Part shown: one piece after another, positions 32,501 through 45,529 of the stretch
How positions within the stretch are numbered: the stretch's first letter is position 1
Layout of the letters: every line of letters begins with the position of its first letter
Source of the DNA: Owenia fusiformis
Lineage: Eukaryota; Annelida; Polychaeta; Sabellida; Oweniidae
Assembly (NCBI GenBank): GCA_903813345.2
Contig: CAIIXF020000003.1
Location: 20,040,931-20,104,930, forward strand
Direction: 5' to 3'
DNA length: 64,000 bases
Program-made: the position numbers and the translations under genes
The notes under the pieces: generated by a model
What the model saw: the letters and a program-made list of their open reading frames with translations, nothing else
Told to the model about the DNA's origin: nothing
Databases searched by the model: none

Positions 32501-35500
32501 TCCTCTTTTGAATATTTATAGTTTAATTTGGGTAATATTTCTATATTTTTCATTAAAAAATTATTAGCCCAGGAGACTGTTCTCCAAACCGAGAATCGTC
32601 CTTTACCCCTTGGTGATGAAAGGGTAAATATCAAATTTTGCATTCAGCCATAATTCGAATGGAGGCTAGATTCTTAAAGCTGACACTCTCAGCTTTCCAA
32701 CGGTGTATTGAAACCTTAGTGCAGAAGAGGTAATTTAAAAATCACTAAGGAGAGCACTTGGAGGCTCTATTTTGCTCAAGTAAAGGTATTGCAAAAAGGG
32801 CAATGAATGCTTGTCCTTGAAATCGGTAAGTACTGTCTTGCAATTTACCTTACATGCCCAAAACCTAATCAGATCTTAGCACTAATCTGATCTTATATTT
32901 CAAGTGAGTTTCTTGCTATTTTGATGACAAGATTTCTACCCACCACTTGCACAATATTGCAGTATTCAAATGTACAACTCTATGAATGATCCAGGCTTAT
33001 ACAATATAGCAGTATTCAAATGTATGTAACTCTATCAATGATCCAGGCTTATACAATATAGCAGTATTCAAATGTATGTAACTATCAATGATCCAGGCTT
33101 ATACAATATAGCAGTATTCAAATGTATGTAACTCTATCAATGATCCAGGCTTATACAATATTGCAGTATTCAAATGTTTGTAACTCTATCAATGATCCAG
33201 GCTTATACAATATTGCAGTATTCAAATGTTTGTAACTCTATCAATGATCCAGGCTTATACAATATTGCAGTATTCAAATGTATGTAACTCTATCAATGAT
33301 CCAGGCTTATACAATATTGCAGTATTCAAATGTTTGTAACTCTATCAATGATCCAGGCTTATACAATCTAGCAGTATTCAAATGTATGTAACTCTATCAA
33401 TGATCCAGGCTTATACAATCTAGCAGTATTCAAATGTATGTAACTCTATCAATGATCCAGGCTTATACAATATTGCAGTATTCAAATGTATGTAACTCTA
33501 TCAATGATCCAGGCTTATACAATATTGCAGTATTCAAATGTATGTAACTCTATCAATGATCCAGGCTTATACAATATTGCAGTATTCAAATGTATGTAAC
33601 TCTATGAATGATCCAGGCTTATACAATATTGCAGTATTCAAATGTATGTAACTCTATCAATGATCCAGGCTTATACAATATAGCAGTATTCAAATGTATG
33701 TAACTCTATCAATGATCCAGGCTTATACAATATAGCAGTATTCAAATGTATGTAACTCTATCAATGATCCAGGCTTATACAATATTGCAGTATTCAAATG
33801 TATGTAACTCTATCAATGATCCAGGCTTATACAATATTGCAGTATTCAAATGTTTGTAACTCTATCAATGATCCAGGCTTATACAATATTGCAGTATTCA
33901 AATGTATGTAACTCTATCAATGATCCAGGCTTATACAATATTGCAGTATTCAAATGTTTGTAACTCTATCAATGATCCAGGCTTATACAATCTAGCAGTA
34001 TTCAAATGTATGTAACTCTATCAATGATCCAGGCTTATACAATATAGCAGTATTCAAATGTATGTAACTCTATCAATGATCCAGGCTTATACAATATTGC
34101 AGTATTCAAATGTATGTAACTCTATCAATGATCCAGGCTTATACAATATTGCAGTATTTAAATGTATGTAACTCTATCAATGATCCAGGCTTATACAATA
34201 TTGCAGTATTCAAATGTTTGTAACTCTATCAATGATCCAGGCTTATACAATATAGCAGTATTCAAATGTATGTAACTCTATCAATGATCCAGGCTTATAC
34301 AATATAGCAGTATTCAAATGTATCTAACTCTATCAATGATCCAGGCTTATACAATATTGCAGTATTCAAATGTATGTAACTCTATCAATGATCCAGGCTT
34401 ATACAATATTGCAGTATTCAAATGTATGTAACTCTATCAATGATCCAGGCTTATACAATATAGCAGTATTCAAATGTATGTAACTCTATCAATGATCCAG
34501 GCTTATACAATATAGCAGTATTCAAATGTATGTAACTATCAATGATCCAGGCTTATACAATATAGCAGTATTCAAATGTATGTAACTCTATCAATGATCC
34601 AGGCTTATACAATATTGCAGTATTCAAATGTTTGTAACTCTATCAATGATCCAGGCTTATACAATATAGCAATATTCAAATGTATGAAACTCTATCAATG
34701 ATCCAGGCTTATACAATATAGCAATATTCAAATGTATGTAACTCTATCAATGATCCAGACTTATACAATATAGCAGTATTCAAATGTATGTAACTCTATC
34801 AATGATCCAGGCTTATACAATCTAGCAGTATTCAAATGTATGTAACTCTATCAATGATCCAGGCTTATGCAATATTGCAGTATTCAAATGTACAACTCTA
34901 TCAATGATCCAGGCTTATACAATCTAGCAGTATTCAAATGTTTGTAACTCTATCAATGATCCAGGCTTATACAATATTGCAGTATTCAAATGTACAACTC
35001 TATCAATGATCCAGGCTTATACAATATTGCAGTATTCAAATGTATGTAACTCTATCAATGATCCAGGCTTATACAATATAGCAGTATTCAATCGTATGTA
35101 ACTCTATCAATGATCCAGGCTTATGCAATATTGCAGTATTCAAATGTACAACTCTATCAATGATCCAGGCTTATACAATATTGCAGTATTCAAATGTTTG
35201 TAACTCTATCAATGATCCAGGCTTATACAATATTGCAGTATTCAAATGTTTGTAACTCTATCAATGATCCAGGCTTATACAATATTGCAGTATTCAAATG
35301 TACAACTCTATCAATGATCCAGGCTTATACAATATTGCAGTATTCAAATGTACAACTCTATCAATGATCCAGGCTTATACAATATTGCAGTATTCAAATG
35401 TACAACTCTATCAATGATCCAGGCTTATACAATATTGCAGTATTCAAATGTATGTAACTCTATCAATGATCCAGGCTTATACAATATAGCAGTATTCAAA

Positions 35501-38500
35501 TGTATGTAACTCTATCAATGATCCAGGCTTAAACAATATTGCAGTATTCAAATGTACAACTCTATCAATGATCCAGGCTTATACAATATAGCAGTATTCA
35601 AATGTATGTAACTCTATCAATGATCCAGGCTTAAACAATATTGCAGTATTCAAATGTACAACTCTATCAATGATCCAGGCTTATACAATATTGCAGTATT
35701 CAAATGTATGTAACTCTATCAATGATCCAGGCTTATACAATATTGCAGTATTCAAATGTATGTAACTCTATCAATGATCCAGGCTTATACAATATAGCAG
35801 TATTCAAATGTACAACTCTATCAATGATCCAGGCTTATACAATATAGCAGTATAGGTGCAGAAGAAATGTTCAACTTACTTTTTCTGAGCAGATGTGACT
35901 ATTCTCTCATGTTTCTCTGTATCTTTGACATTGTTGCCTAGTGTCTCCTGAAATCAGATATATTGCATCTTTTAAAATTGTTTCATTTGTAAACAAACTC
36001 CGTGTGAGCACACAATACGAAAATAATAAATTCCAGGGGATTTAGCTTAAATTTGGGGTTTTTGGCGAAGATGTAATTTGGTTAAATTTTCACAAATCGC
36101 CAAATGTGTCAAAATAAGTAGGCATCAAATTAACCAAAGTTACAGATTATCTTTTGTAATTGTTCAAAAACATGAATATATTTGGATGTTGTTTTTCGTC
36201 ATGTACTGTAGCTTTCATTTTTGTGTTTTTGTATTCATTATATATTCCGTTGCATGTTCTGATCAGACAATATTGGTGATCATGAACAAAAGCAAGAGCA
36301 TATGGTTTATTTGCATATTCTGTATTGATTAGATGCTTATTGTTCCGTATATTGAACATTTGAACATCTGACATTTAAGAAGTCCTAGTCCAATATCTTA
36401 AATTAGTATTCTCTCTTTGCTCAGGAATTTTATACAGCCTTCTATCTTATATGACCTCACTGATTTTCCAGTATCTATAATTGCAATTCATAATCTTGAC
36501 TATATGCTTGATTTGTGTATTTCCTCTGATCAACTCTTTTCTTATTCTATTTTCCATTTAAAACATGAAAATTCTGCTGCTTTTCTCGAGGGTTGGAAGG
36601 TAAGTGTATTAAGATAAACATGCAATCTTAGTCTCTATGATTAAAAATAACTATACCTCCACGATCTAATCAATTAAAGGACTTTAAAAAGGGTTTATAT
36701 ATCTTCACTGTTTAGTAGAAGGCAATGTGAATACTAAAGATGGTGTTTAGCAATTTAGAAAACCTTTGGCACCTCTAGCAAGGCACATGACATGAACGAG
36801 ATCATCAAATAGACATTGTATTTGGGGGAAATTCAATGGTCGGTTTCCCTGAAATGGTGATCTATCGAAAAACCTTCAAAAAGGCCACCAGAAAACAAGA
36901 TGGCCGTGCAAAACTTGATCAGCCTCATGATATTGCCTTATTCTATGGCATAGCGTCATATACGCATAAAACGCCATGGCATACTCTCAATATTTAGAGA
37001 AAAGTTGATTTTTTATATTGAATTGTCCCACACTTTAAAAATACTGGATATTCTGAAAAATGGCCAATAATTTACTTTAATTTCATTAATCCACTTAGTC
37101 GGAATTTCGTAACGCCCGGAACGCTTCAAATGCAATCTCATTTTCAAATTTTCTTGGGGAGAGAAACACTTATCACTTATCAGACACCAGCACACTCTAC
37201 ATAGATTCGCACACACTTTAAGTCATTTGGTCTTGGAACAATGAGAAGTATTCCATTTATAGAGGTGTCCTACTTCTACAGGTGTTTCACTTTACAGGTT
37301 TCACTGTAAATAGTTTCATTTCTTCTATAGGTTTAAAATCTTTTTAACATCTCAATGTTATTATTGTTATGCCATTGATGTCTGCTATGTTATGAATGGT
37401 ATGAATGAAAGGTGTGATTGTTGAACAAGTACAATAGCCTCTTATTCTTATTTTGAAAATATTTATCATTTCTATTGATTTTATCATTTAAACAGGCATA
37501 CACACCCAAAAGGGTGTTTCCTGAAATACTGGATAAATACAAATCTATCAATGAAATATCTAGTAATTGTATAGTAAAACCTGTAATATCTGAACACCTG
37601 AACACCTTTAAAAGTGAACACCTTTTCTTGATCCCAATTTTATTATCTCCCATTGACTCTCACGTGTGAAGAAACCTTGAAATGTAAACATCTGTTAATC
37701 CAAATGCTTTTGACTAGTCCAGGTTTATTAGAAGAAATTTTCGTTTTTGATCACAATATTTGCATGTAATATTTAACTTATTTCAACCATCAAATTCCTC
37801 CATTTATTGGTACTTCCGGGCCACTTTCGGGCCAGTCAAACGGGGAATCCCCTTTTAAATCTAACCGCCATCTTGAAAAGTGATGGAATCTCTCTCGATG
37901 AAAAAGAAAAATGTTCCCATTCTGCTGATAAACCCAGATAAATTCAATTACATAATTTCAATAAATTCAACTACACGAAAAGAATGCTAAAATACCCAGG
38001 AATCTATTGAAGCAGGTATCATAAGTGGAAGAGGCGTAGAAAATTCTCCCATGTTGTAATCATACAGGCAAAAGATTGAGACGTTCTCAGGACTATAGTC
38101 TTGGCACGGGATAAATCCAGGTAGAATTTGGATTAAATACAAAAGTTGTAAATTAACAATTGGCTTCAAATCATTGTTTAGCTGACAGTAGACAAATTTA
38201 TGATATTCTTGGAATCATAAGTTAATTATATTGTCAAGAATGAACCCCAGAGTAGAAGTTACAGGCCCATTTATCGTGTGCTGCTTATTCAGTATAAACT
38301 CTTCGTGGCGTGACTCGAAAGAGGCTCATGTCTGGAAAGTAATCTGTTCCAAGCTATACCAGCTGGGTTCCTATATAGATTCACCATTTAATGACGACAG
38401 AATCTATCTCGCTACTCCAGATTCATTCGATTTCATGATTATAAAGCAACCGAATGTACAATACATATGATTAATATGTAGTTATACCACAAATCTTACA

Positions 38501-41500
38501 AGTCGTAAACAAATAGGATATGGTTTACATTGCCTAATTAAAGATTAAATCAAACAACTAAAGCCTGGAGACAAAGTATTTGAAATCAAGATATATTGAA
38601 TGCATCATGTGATGAATTCTCATGGATCTATATATTATTCAATATCATAAAATCTGAGAATAAAACAAGGCATTAACATGATATAATCTCGTCTGCTGAT
38701 TGCTCACACGTAAAAATTCAAATATAAGTCCTTTAGTTTGTTGCCACGGTAACCAAAATTGCAAAATCTTGATGGTTATAACTCTGTCACCACCTTTTAA
38801 TGGTGACATAATTGTAGCAAATGTATTTGAATGGCAAATTTCATTTAATTGTACTAACTGAACACTGATAACCTGGTGATTTTTGAAATGGTTGGGCAAA
38901 TTGCAATGGTATAAGATTCAGAATTAATGCAGTTCGCAATTTTCAAGGGGATTGTTCTTAACCTGTAAACACATGTCCTTCACATCATCGCACCTGAAGC
39001 AAATATTGCTTCATTAAACCATCATTAATATTCTATCTTACATCAATATCTTCATAATTCTTTACTTATATGATATTATTATGAGATTATTTCAAAGGAG
39101 CCTAATATCTAACAGCAAACCAAAACCGTCAAAAAGATTTCTGGTAGTATATTACAAATGGATAAATTTACATGCACCTCGCCTCCCAATGTAAAAATAT
39201 GAAAGGGAACCATGACTGACTTCAAGAAATGAGCTAACCCATTCTCTCCATAGGGCGCCCTTAGAAAGTGGGAGCATCACTTTAGTGGTTGTTTAGTTGT
39301 TTGTTTTCAATACCCCAAAGTCACGGCATTTGGTCAAATGTATACAGCACCTTGATTGTCTAGGTAACCAAGGTGAGGTAACATACCCCCTATAGCCCCC
39401 TCTAGATTATGTTAAACTAATTTCAATAAAATTCAAAATCAAACCTACCAAAGGTTCAGGAACATCACATATATCGTTGATCATATCATCAAGATCAGAG
39501 TCACGATTTTTCTTGTTGCTGAAATAAGTAAAAAAGCTTCGATTAACACACTGAGACAATTTAAAATTTTGACTACATTTTTGATATTATGTTTTTCATA
39601 TCAGTTTTTGGCCAATGGGTCTCAAATGAGATGAACAGGCAGAGCAGAGGGTGAGCCAAAAAAGTACCCCAAACAAATGTTAATATTACTAAGTCATTCA
39701 GCATGTGTTTAACGGTTAAGGACACATTTGACGCAATTAAACCTTGTCCAATGCTCTCATTCTACCAAGTTTAATTGATTTTATGGCCAGTTCATGAAAC
39801 TTGCTCAAAATGTCAGTCTTGTCTCTGGTACCCCCATAAATGTGGGGTTGATTTTTAAAATCACCCCTACAACTACTCTTGTATTGAAATCTTGGGGCTG
39901 AAAATCGTTGTCAGTATAGTTGACACAAAACTAAAATCTATTTAAATAACCACTAATCCAGATTTCAAGTAGTTGTAGGGTCGACGTGACTTGAAAATCA
40001 ACCCCATTTATGGGGTTAGTCTCTGCAGGCAAACTTGAACATATCAATTATAGTTATTATAATGTGTCACAGATATCTTGTGTAATGGCTCTCATCTTCC
40101 TTCTTATCTATTATATTATCTTTGAAATAACCCAAAAGATAAAAGTCTGAGGTCAAGTTCAGCATTTGGAGCATGTTTTTTTATGGACATAAACTCGTCA
40201 ACCATTGGGAATAGACCAAAGAAACTTAGGAGAATGAAAGAACAGTGAACAAGGTTAGATTGTGCCAAATATGATTTTAAATTACCCATGCTGGATCACT
40301 AATGATTTGTCTGGGATAGCTTTTTGGCTCACCCTGTTCGATGTACAGTGGGGTTTGGGTAAAAAGGCATTGGCCGTTGGGCATGGGGTCTACAGGATAC
40401 TCAAAAATGGTGTGGGGTGTTGTATCATGGGGTTGTATTTACCAGTATAGTGTGCCTTTGGGGGTTTATAGGGTACCATTATTAATATTTGGCCAATTCA
40501 CACATAGCTAGGCAGGGTGTGTCAAATTTCAGCCAATCAGAACACAAATAGTAACAGGCCCTAGCTCGGGTAGGCAACCATTTTCCCAGCATTACTTTCA
40601 AGGAATAAGCCGCAAAATGTTGATATTGAATTAATTTAAATATCTCTGTTTTCTCTGTGTACGGAATGAAAGATGAAATTTTGGATCCTTCCACCCCTAC
40701 AAAAATAATACAAGAGCCCACCTGGGTCAACTGCCTGCAAAATACAGAGTGTCGATATACATATAGCACAAAAATTGTTTGGTTTTCACATCTCAACGTC
40801 TCATTGCACTTCAATTTCCTCACTTGAGAATGAATGAAAGCTATACTAATGTACAGCCCACACCTTTTCACCCAAACCATTTTTGAGCACCCTGTGGACC
40901 CCACGCCTATGGGTGTGTATCCACTGGCAGGCGAAATGCTTGAAACGGGGGGCGAAAAGGCCGAAATGCTTGGAATGAAAGAGAATGTGAAAACAGCTTA
41001 GGCGAATTGATTGAAATGCTTGAAATGGCGAAACAGGCGAAAGCAGCGAAACAGTAATTTTATTTTTTGAGATGATTGAAATGGTTGAAAAGCCCCGGCG
41101 AAATGCTTGAAACGAAAAACGTGCATGTTTGTTTTTATTTTCAATCGTTTCGCCCATTTCTTCATGAATTGGTCGTATGATTGAAATGCTTGAAACGGTG
41201 AAACAAGCACAAACAGAGAAACTTCAAAATAATTTCAAAGGCGAATCGATTGAAATGCTCAAAATGATGTCAGCATTGAAACGTAGGAAATGATGCAAGC
41301 ATTGATTGAAACTATTGAAACGCTATTACAGTACTGTCAACCCCCAAAGATTTTCTCGCGGGACAGATTTTTTAGACCCAGTTCCAAAAATTCGCGGGAT
41401 TTTGCGGGACATCCACCTAAATTCGCGGGATTTCGCGGGACATTTAAGGGATTTGCGTGATTGCGCTAAAAGGTCAAATTTTGATCAAATTCGCGGGATT

Positions 41501-42864
41501 TCGCGGGACAATTCGAGTAACAGGGTAACCACCAAAGACTTCAGAGAGGGATAATTTTTCTAGACAAAGTGCCCTAAATTCGCGGGATTTTGCGGGACAT
41601 CCACCTTTTGCGGGATGTCGCAGGACATTCAAGGGATTTTTAATGTAAAAGTACTCTTGAATCAAACTTTCAGATACTGATTTATCAAATATAATGCACT
41701 TAACTTAAGTAAACGTCAACACAATTCCACACAATTCCACACAATACGCATAGAACTATTATTAAACTATCAAAAAACACGCTTTAGGTGTGAGTACCGT
41801 AATCCGACACGAAATTCAAAAATTCTTGTGAATACTTTGCACTTATGGCGTTCGTGACCAACTATGAAACATTTACCCCCATAGTGTTATATATCAAAAT
41901 GTACCTATTCGTATAGGGGTTCGATTATTCTACATCAAATAATGGGGAGTCAGGTTTCTTTTCGAGATATCAGTGTCCATTTATTGGAACTCGCGTTTGC
42001 TAACATTTGTTCAGTTCTGAGATGAAGGCCGTGACACGCATAGTAAAAAGGCCAACGTTGGAACTAATCGTGACATACATCCCTATTTCCGTAATTAAAA
42101 TGAAATTTGCACTCTTCCTCTTTATTTTGATACCAAACGGCATGCTAAAGCCAACTATGGTGTTATTTGGATCAAAATCATAGTTTTATAAGTGTACTAT
42201 ATGCTCCTTCCAAAAGCAGTCTTCGATGATCTGATGCACTGGGAGTTCGGCAGCACTTTTCAAATTAGGTAAACTTGACTCCTCAAAAGTGCAAAAAGCT
42301 TAGCTTCTTATATCACAATATAATCACAATTATTTAGCCTCGGGGATTGTTACAATTTTAAAAATTCGCGGAGGTCAAAGCCGTCATTTGCGGGAATTCG
42401 CGGGACATTGCGGGACATGCGAATAAGCCAAATTTTGGTCAAATTCGCGGGATAATCCCGCCATTCGCGGGACACTTGACAGCTCTGCTATTAACAGTGT
42501 ATACAGGGCCAACGCCTTTTTAACCCAAATCCCTATAAAGCCTATAAGTGTACATCGGAAACTATGCACTATGGCGATGAATTTTCTAAACATATACTCA
42601 GACAGAATTGGCTGATAGTTGCTTTGGATTTATACCACAAGGTTGTCTTTGCTAATTGATTGTGTAGTCTGTCATTGTTGTCCTCGGTACCTAGCTATGT
42701 TCTTCAAATTTGAGAAGAGAAAACATGAAAAAGAATGAATGAAATTGAAAAATTTACCTGGAATTTACTTGAATTTTAGGCTTTGATTCCGGTCTTTTCG
42801 TTGGTGTTTTGGTTACAAATTTTTCCTCAACTTCGTCTAAAAGATCATCAATATCGTCAGCCAT
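29400..42864 (-). CDS. CFAP418: CFAP418 (C8orf37) cilia/photoreceptor protein
   Basis: Orthologue of a small protein needed for photoreceptor outer segments; human mutations cause cone-rod dystrophy and a Bardet-Biedl form. Exons: 1 42758-42864, 2 39449-39518, 3 35880-35947, 4 30898-30963, 5 30240-30388, 6 29400-29500. They total 561 nt, 186 residues, with all junction phases agreeing (human protein 207). Recognised by the acidic start [16 protein letters not shown], the second acidic block [24 protein letters not shown], and the C-terminal domain [50 protein letters not shown]. The Cys pairs and final Cys/His are family-conserved. Five introns span 13 kb and are full of repeats. Confidence 0.93.
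30240..30388 (-). CDS. CFAP418: CFAP418 exon 5
   Basis: 149 nt, acceptor tttccag|G, donor AAAG|gtaggt. [15 protein letters not shown] to KLVQKK, the best conserved part. Confidence 0.95.
30898..30963 (-). CDS. CFAP418: CFAP418 exon 4
   Basis: 66 nt, acceptor tttgtag|A, donor AG|gtatgt; [21 protein letters not shown]. Confidence 0.88.
31040..32750. mobile_element. Non-autonomous DNA element with ~120-bp inverted ends
   Basis: About 31040-31195 and 32595-32750 are inverted copies ('ccaatacacc-ttggaaagct', 'aatgcaaaatt-gatatt', 'ctttcatc-ccaaggggt'). Inside, 32210-32400 and 32440-32600 are a diverged direct repeat ('cattatccctgcttc', 'gggtaatatttct'). No transposase. Lies in CFAP418 intron 3. 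Confidence 0.7.
32949..35853 (+). repeat. 52-bp minisatellite, ~56 copies, in CFAP418 intron 3
   Basis: Unit starts 'aggcttatacaatat-gcag' and ends 'actctatcaatgatcc'; 52 bp, with 50-bp versions. Three recurrent variable spots (atatag/atattg/atctag; tatgtaac/tttgtaac/tacaac; rare gaatg) make blocks of similar units. The array ends 26 nt inside the intron from the exon 3 donor. No spacers, so not a CRISPR array. Confidence 0.97.
35880..35947 (-). CDS. CFAP418: CFAP418 exon 3
   Basis: 68 nt, acceptor atttcag|GAG, donor AA|gtaagt; [23 protein letters not shown] poorly conserved linker, called from splice sites and phase. Confidence 0.8.
35948..39448 (-). other. CFAP418: CFAP418 intron 2
   Basis: AT-rich. 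Holds 'aggtgttt-actttacagg' and 'gtaaaacctgtaat' fragments of the dispersed repeat (37250-37310, 37565-37690). No other gene or element recognised. Confidence 0.5.
39449..39518 (-). CDS. CFAP418: CFAP418 exon 2
   Basis: 70 nt, acceptor ttatttcag|C, donor TTG|gtaggt; [23 protein letters not shown]. Confidence 0.88.
40920..41330. repeat. Degenerate repeat of 'gaaatgcttgaaa'
   Basis: About 20 irregularly spaced variants of 'gcgaaatgcttgaaacg' and 'gattgaaatg', running up to the MITE at 41329. Function unknown. Confidence 0.7.
41329..42487. mobile_element. hAT-like MITE, subfamily B copy 2
   Basis: Inverted relative of 3112-4237. Ends CAGTACTGTCAACCC and CACTTGACAGCTCTG, 6-bp target repeat CTATTA (41323-41328 and 42488-42493). 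In CFAP418 intron 1. Confidence 0.85.
42758..42864 (-). CDS. CFAP418: CFAP418 exon 1
   Basis: ATG at 42864; 35 codons plus two bases, donor CCAG|gtaaat. [16 protein letters not shown] is the family start. Confidence 0.92.
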
Positions 42865-44045
42865 CGTTAAAATAGTACAGTTTTCTGATATATCAATGAA
42901 ATAACAAGTTCTTTCGAATTTTAATTTGCTTTGGACACCATTCCTAGTCGCATAAACACTGGAATTTCACTAAATGTAAAATCTCACGCGATTCTGTAAA
43001 ACGAAACTATTAAATGAAAAAGTGATAAAATTGCATTTATTCATTTTATTGTGTATACATAATTACATAAATATGCTACATACTATTTGATAAAAATATT
43101 TTAAATGTTATATCCATTATCATTGGTTTCTTTAAGAACTGGTGGTCTGATAAAATGAAAATACAACATGCACTTAAATGGATAGAGAGGGTCAGTTTCT
43201 TTCAGCTTTGTTGATCATCTAGATGTTTAGAAAAAGTGAGCTTGTAATTGATGATTTGAATTGAGTTTTATGTGCAAAATATTCATTTGTAAGGTAGTTC
43301 ATATTCATTAGTCTATTTTCACAAATGAGTACATAAAATAGAGATTTGTCTTCTCCCTTGCAAGGGCTGCTCTTTTTCATCCACACCATTTGCTCAACCA
43401 TGGGCTTTCAAGAGAAGGGTATGCAACTCTGTGTTATTGCATGAGAAATTCAAAATGAGTGGTACCATGCTTCCCTTTTTGATATTATGTTTCACAAAGA
43501 TTTAGATAAATGTATATGTTTTTAGTATTATCTTGAAGAAAAATCAATTTTGAATAAGATTAAAGCATAAAACATGATTAATCTTATTTAAAAGTAAATG
43601 AAAAGACCAATTATTACAAATGCGAAGCTATTCGTCATATGTACCTTGTTCCAGTCCTGAGCCCATCTAAATTACCTTTTATGGCAAATTTTGCCCCATC
43701 GACAACTAAACAAACAAATAATCTAAATATCACATATCACTTTTGATTCTAAGTTCCTTTGCATAATTTTTGGCATTCTGTGCCATTTGGGATTTTCCTG
43801 CTTGCCAAATCTTGTCTGAAGTCTTGTTTACACATTTTAAGCCAAACAGTTTGTTAAAGATGTGACTTCTAAATTCATTTGCATAATTTTTGGGCATTCT
43901 GGGTTAATTTAACATGGTCATTTTGGATTTTCCCTCACAAATCTTCTCTGTAGAATATTGTCTATACGGTATACACATTCCAAACCAAACCATTTTGAGA
44001 GATTGATCTGTAATTTTAACTTATGTACAATGGGTCAATGCCTTA
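42865..44045. other. Intergenic: CFAP418 5' flank
   Basis: No gene supported. Two similar stretches ('attc-tttgcataatttttgg-cattctg') at about 43745 and 43875 form a diverged direct repeat. No TATA box stands out before the CFAP418 ATG. Confidence 0.4.
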
Positions 44046-44047
44046 TA

Positions 44048-45117
44048 CAGGGTGATCACTAAGTTCTGGGAATTTATCTGTCATTTCATTATTCTTCAAC
44101 CAATTTACTTGAAATTTTCAAGGTAAATGGGGAATGTAATTTTGGGTTGGATAAAACAGTCTCATTGTCATCTGATGTCACAATGGATAATTATTGTTAC
44201 TATAGCAACATGATAAATGGCGTAGCGGGTCAAGTAAAATAAAAATGAATTCAAATTTTGCTTGATCCAAAAGTATGGTTAATAAATACCTATTTGGTGG
44301 ACATATTTCCGTGATTTTTTATATTTTCAAATACTTCTAACTTAAGTTTCTCAAGTAACATCTTTATTGTTATATAAGAGTGTACTTTGCTCTATTTTTG
44401 TATCATTCATCAGCATCTCAAAGTAACAATCATGACCAAAAATAGCGGGGAGTTATCTTCCATTATGACTATGCTCCTTCCCATTACTCAAGCTGCCCAT
44501 ACTACTCTTGAAGAATTGGGGTTCACACAAGTTATTACTGCCCCATATTCATCGGGCAATATTCCCCAGATGAAGCACCATTAGGCTTCACTACATTTTG
44601 GGGTGCTAAAGCATCATATGAGAGGTCATAAGTTTGATTCCAATAAGGGACTGATTTCAACGGCTTGAGCAAATCTTCAAGGGATGCCAAAGGGAGGACT
44701 GGAACACATCTTTATGGACTAAGTTTGTCAACAACGCATATGCGTCCAGGCTAATGGAAACAATCATAAATGAAATGGTCCTCTCAGCAATGAAGAATAC
44801 TTCTAAATAAATGACTTCAAGAGTACTGTTCTGCCTCTAGTACAAGTAGTTTGAAGCAACTATCTAGGCAAGATGAATATGTTTTGGCAGGAAATTTTCA
44901 AATTAACATCAGTCAAAATTTGCTGACCCGCGAACCACTTTTACTTTTTTTGTAATTACAATAAAATAAATTGTAGATGTGATATGTATATGAAACATTG
45001 CTTGTCAATTCAGAATTATACAATGTACACCTGCTGAGAATTTCAACTCAAATGGTTGAGAAATCTTGAAATGGCAGACCAATTCCCAGAACTTAATGAT
45101 CACCCTGTAAATAGGTA
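44048..45117. mobile_element. Decayed Tc1/mariner element
   Basis: 1070 bp with ends CAGGGTGATCACTAAGTTCTG and its imperfect inverse CAGAACTTAATGATCACCCTG, plus TA on both sides (44046-44047 and 45118-45119). Confidence 0.88.
44480..44630 (+). pseudogene. Mariner transposase catalytic relic
   Basis: AAHTTLEELGFTQVI then, after a frameshift, PDEAPLGFTTFWGAK, matching the D-N-A-P-H-T…SPD-x-x-P-x-x-F-x-x-W-G core. The second Asp region reads QAAH and the frame is broken, so it is dead. Confidence 0.75.
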
Positions 45118-45529
45118 TAAATAGATCATTCCAACTCTGACACAATATCTGGCTAAAATATCCTACAGGCCTAGCTTCTTATGGTGTAGTAGAGGGCAGT
45201 AGGTGTTATTGGGAAGGTCTATTGGCTGGGCTTTTTTCATCCTCCAAATATTGTTACTTACCATTTGTTATTAATATAAACAGAGTAAAGCCTTAGTCAT
45301 ATTTGCTCTACAGTGGGCATATGACAGCCATAGCTTCACAAATTCAATATAGAAAATCGACATCATATTGCTAATCCCTATGTTTTATGCTGCAGATTTC
45401 TCTCGATTTTGGGAAGCTACAGCCGCCGTAAGATCACCGTAGATTAAATGTGACTGAGGCATAAGATACAAGAACATGGGAAGTTGAGATGGAAGAGATA
45501 ACTCATCAAAAACATATGAAATAACAAAT

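Noticed and set aside
32949-35853. CRISPR-like regular repeat array
   Set aside because: Units are contiguous 50-52-bp copies with no unique spacers, in an intron of a eukaryotic gene: a minisatellite.
43219-43401. 60-codon - strand ORF between CFAP418 and FHOD
   Set aside because: No homologue recognised, no splice context, AT-rich tail; probably chance.
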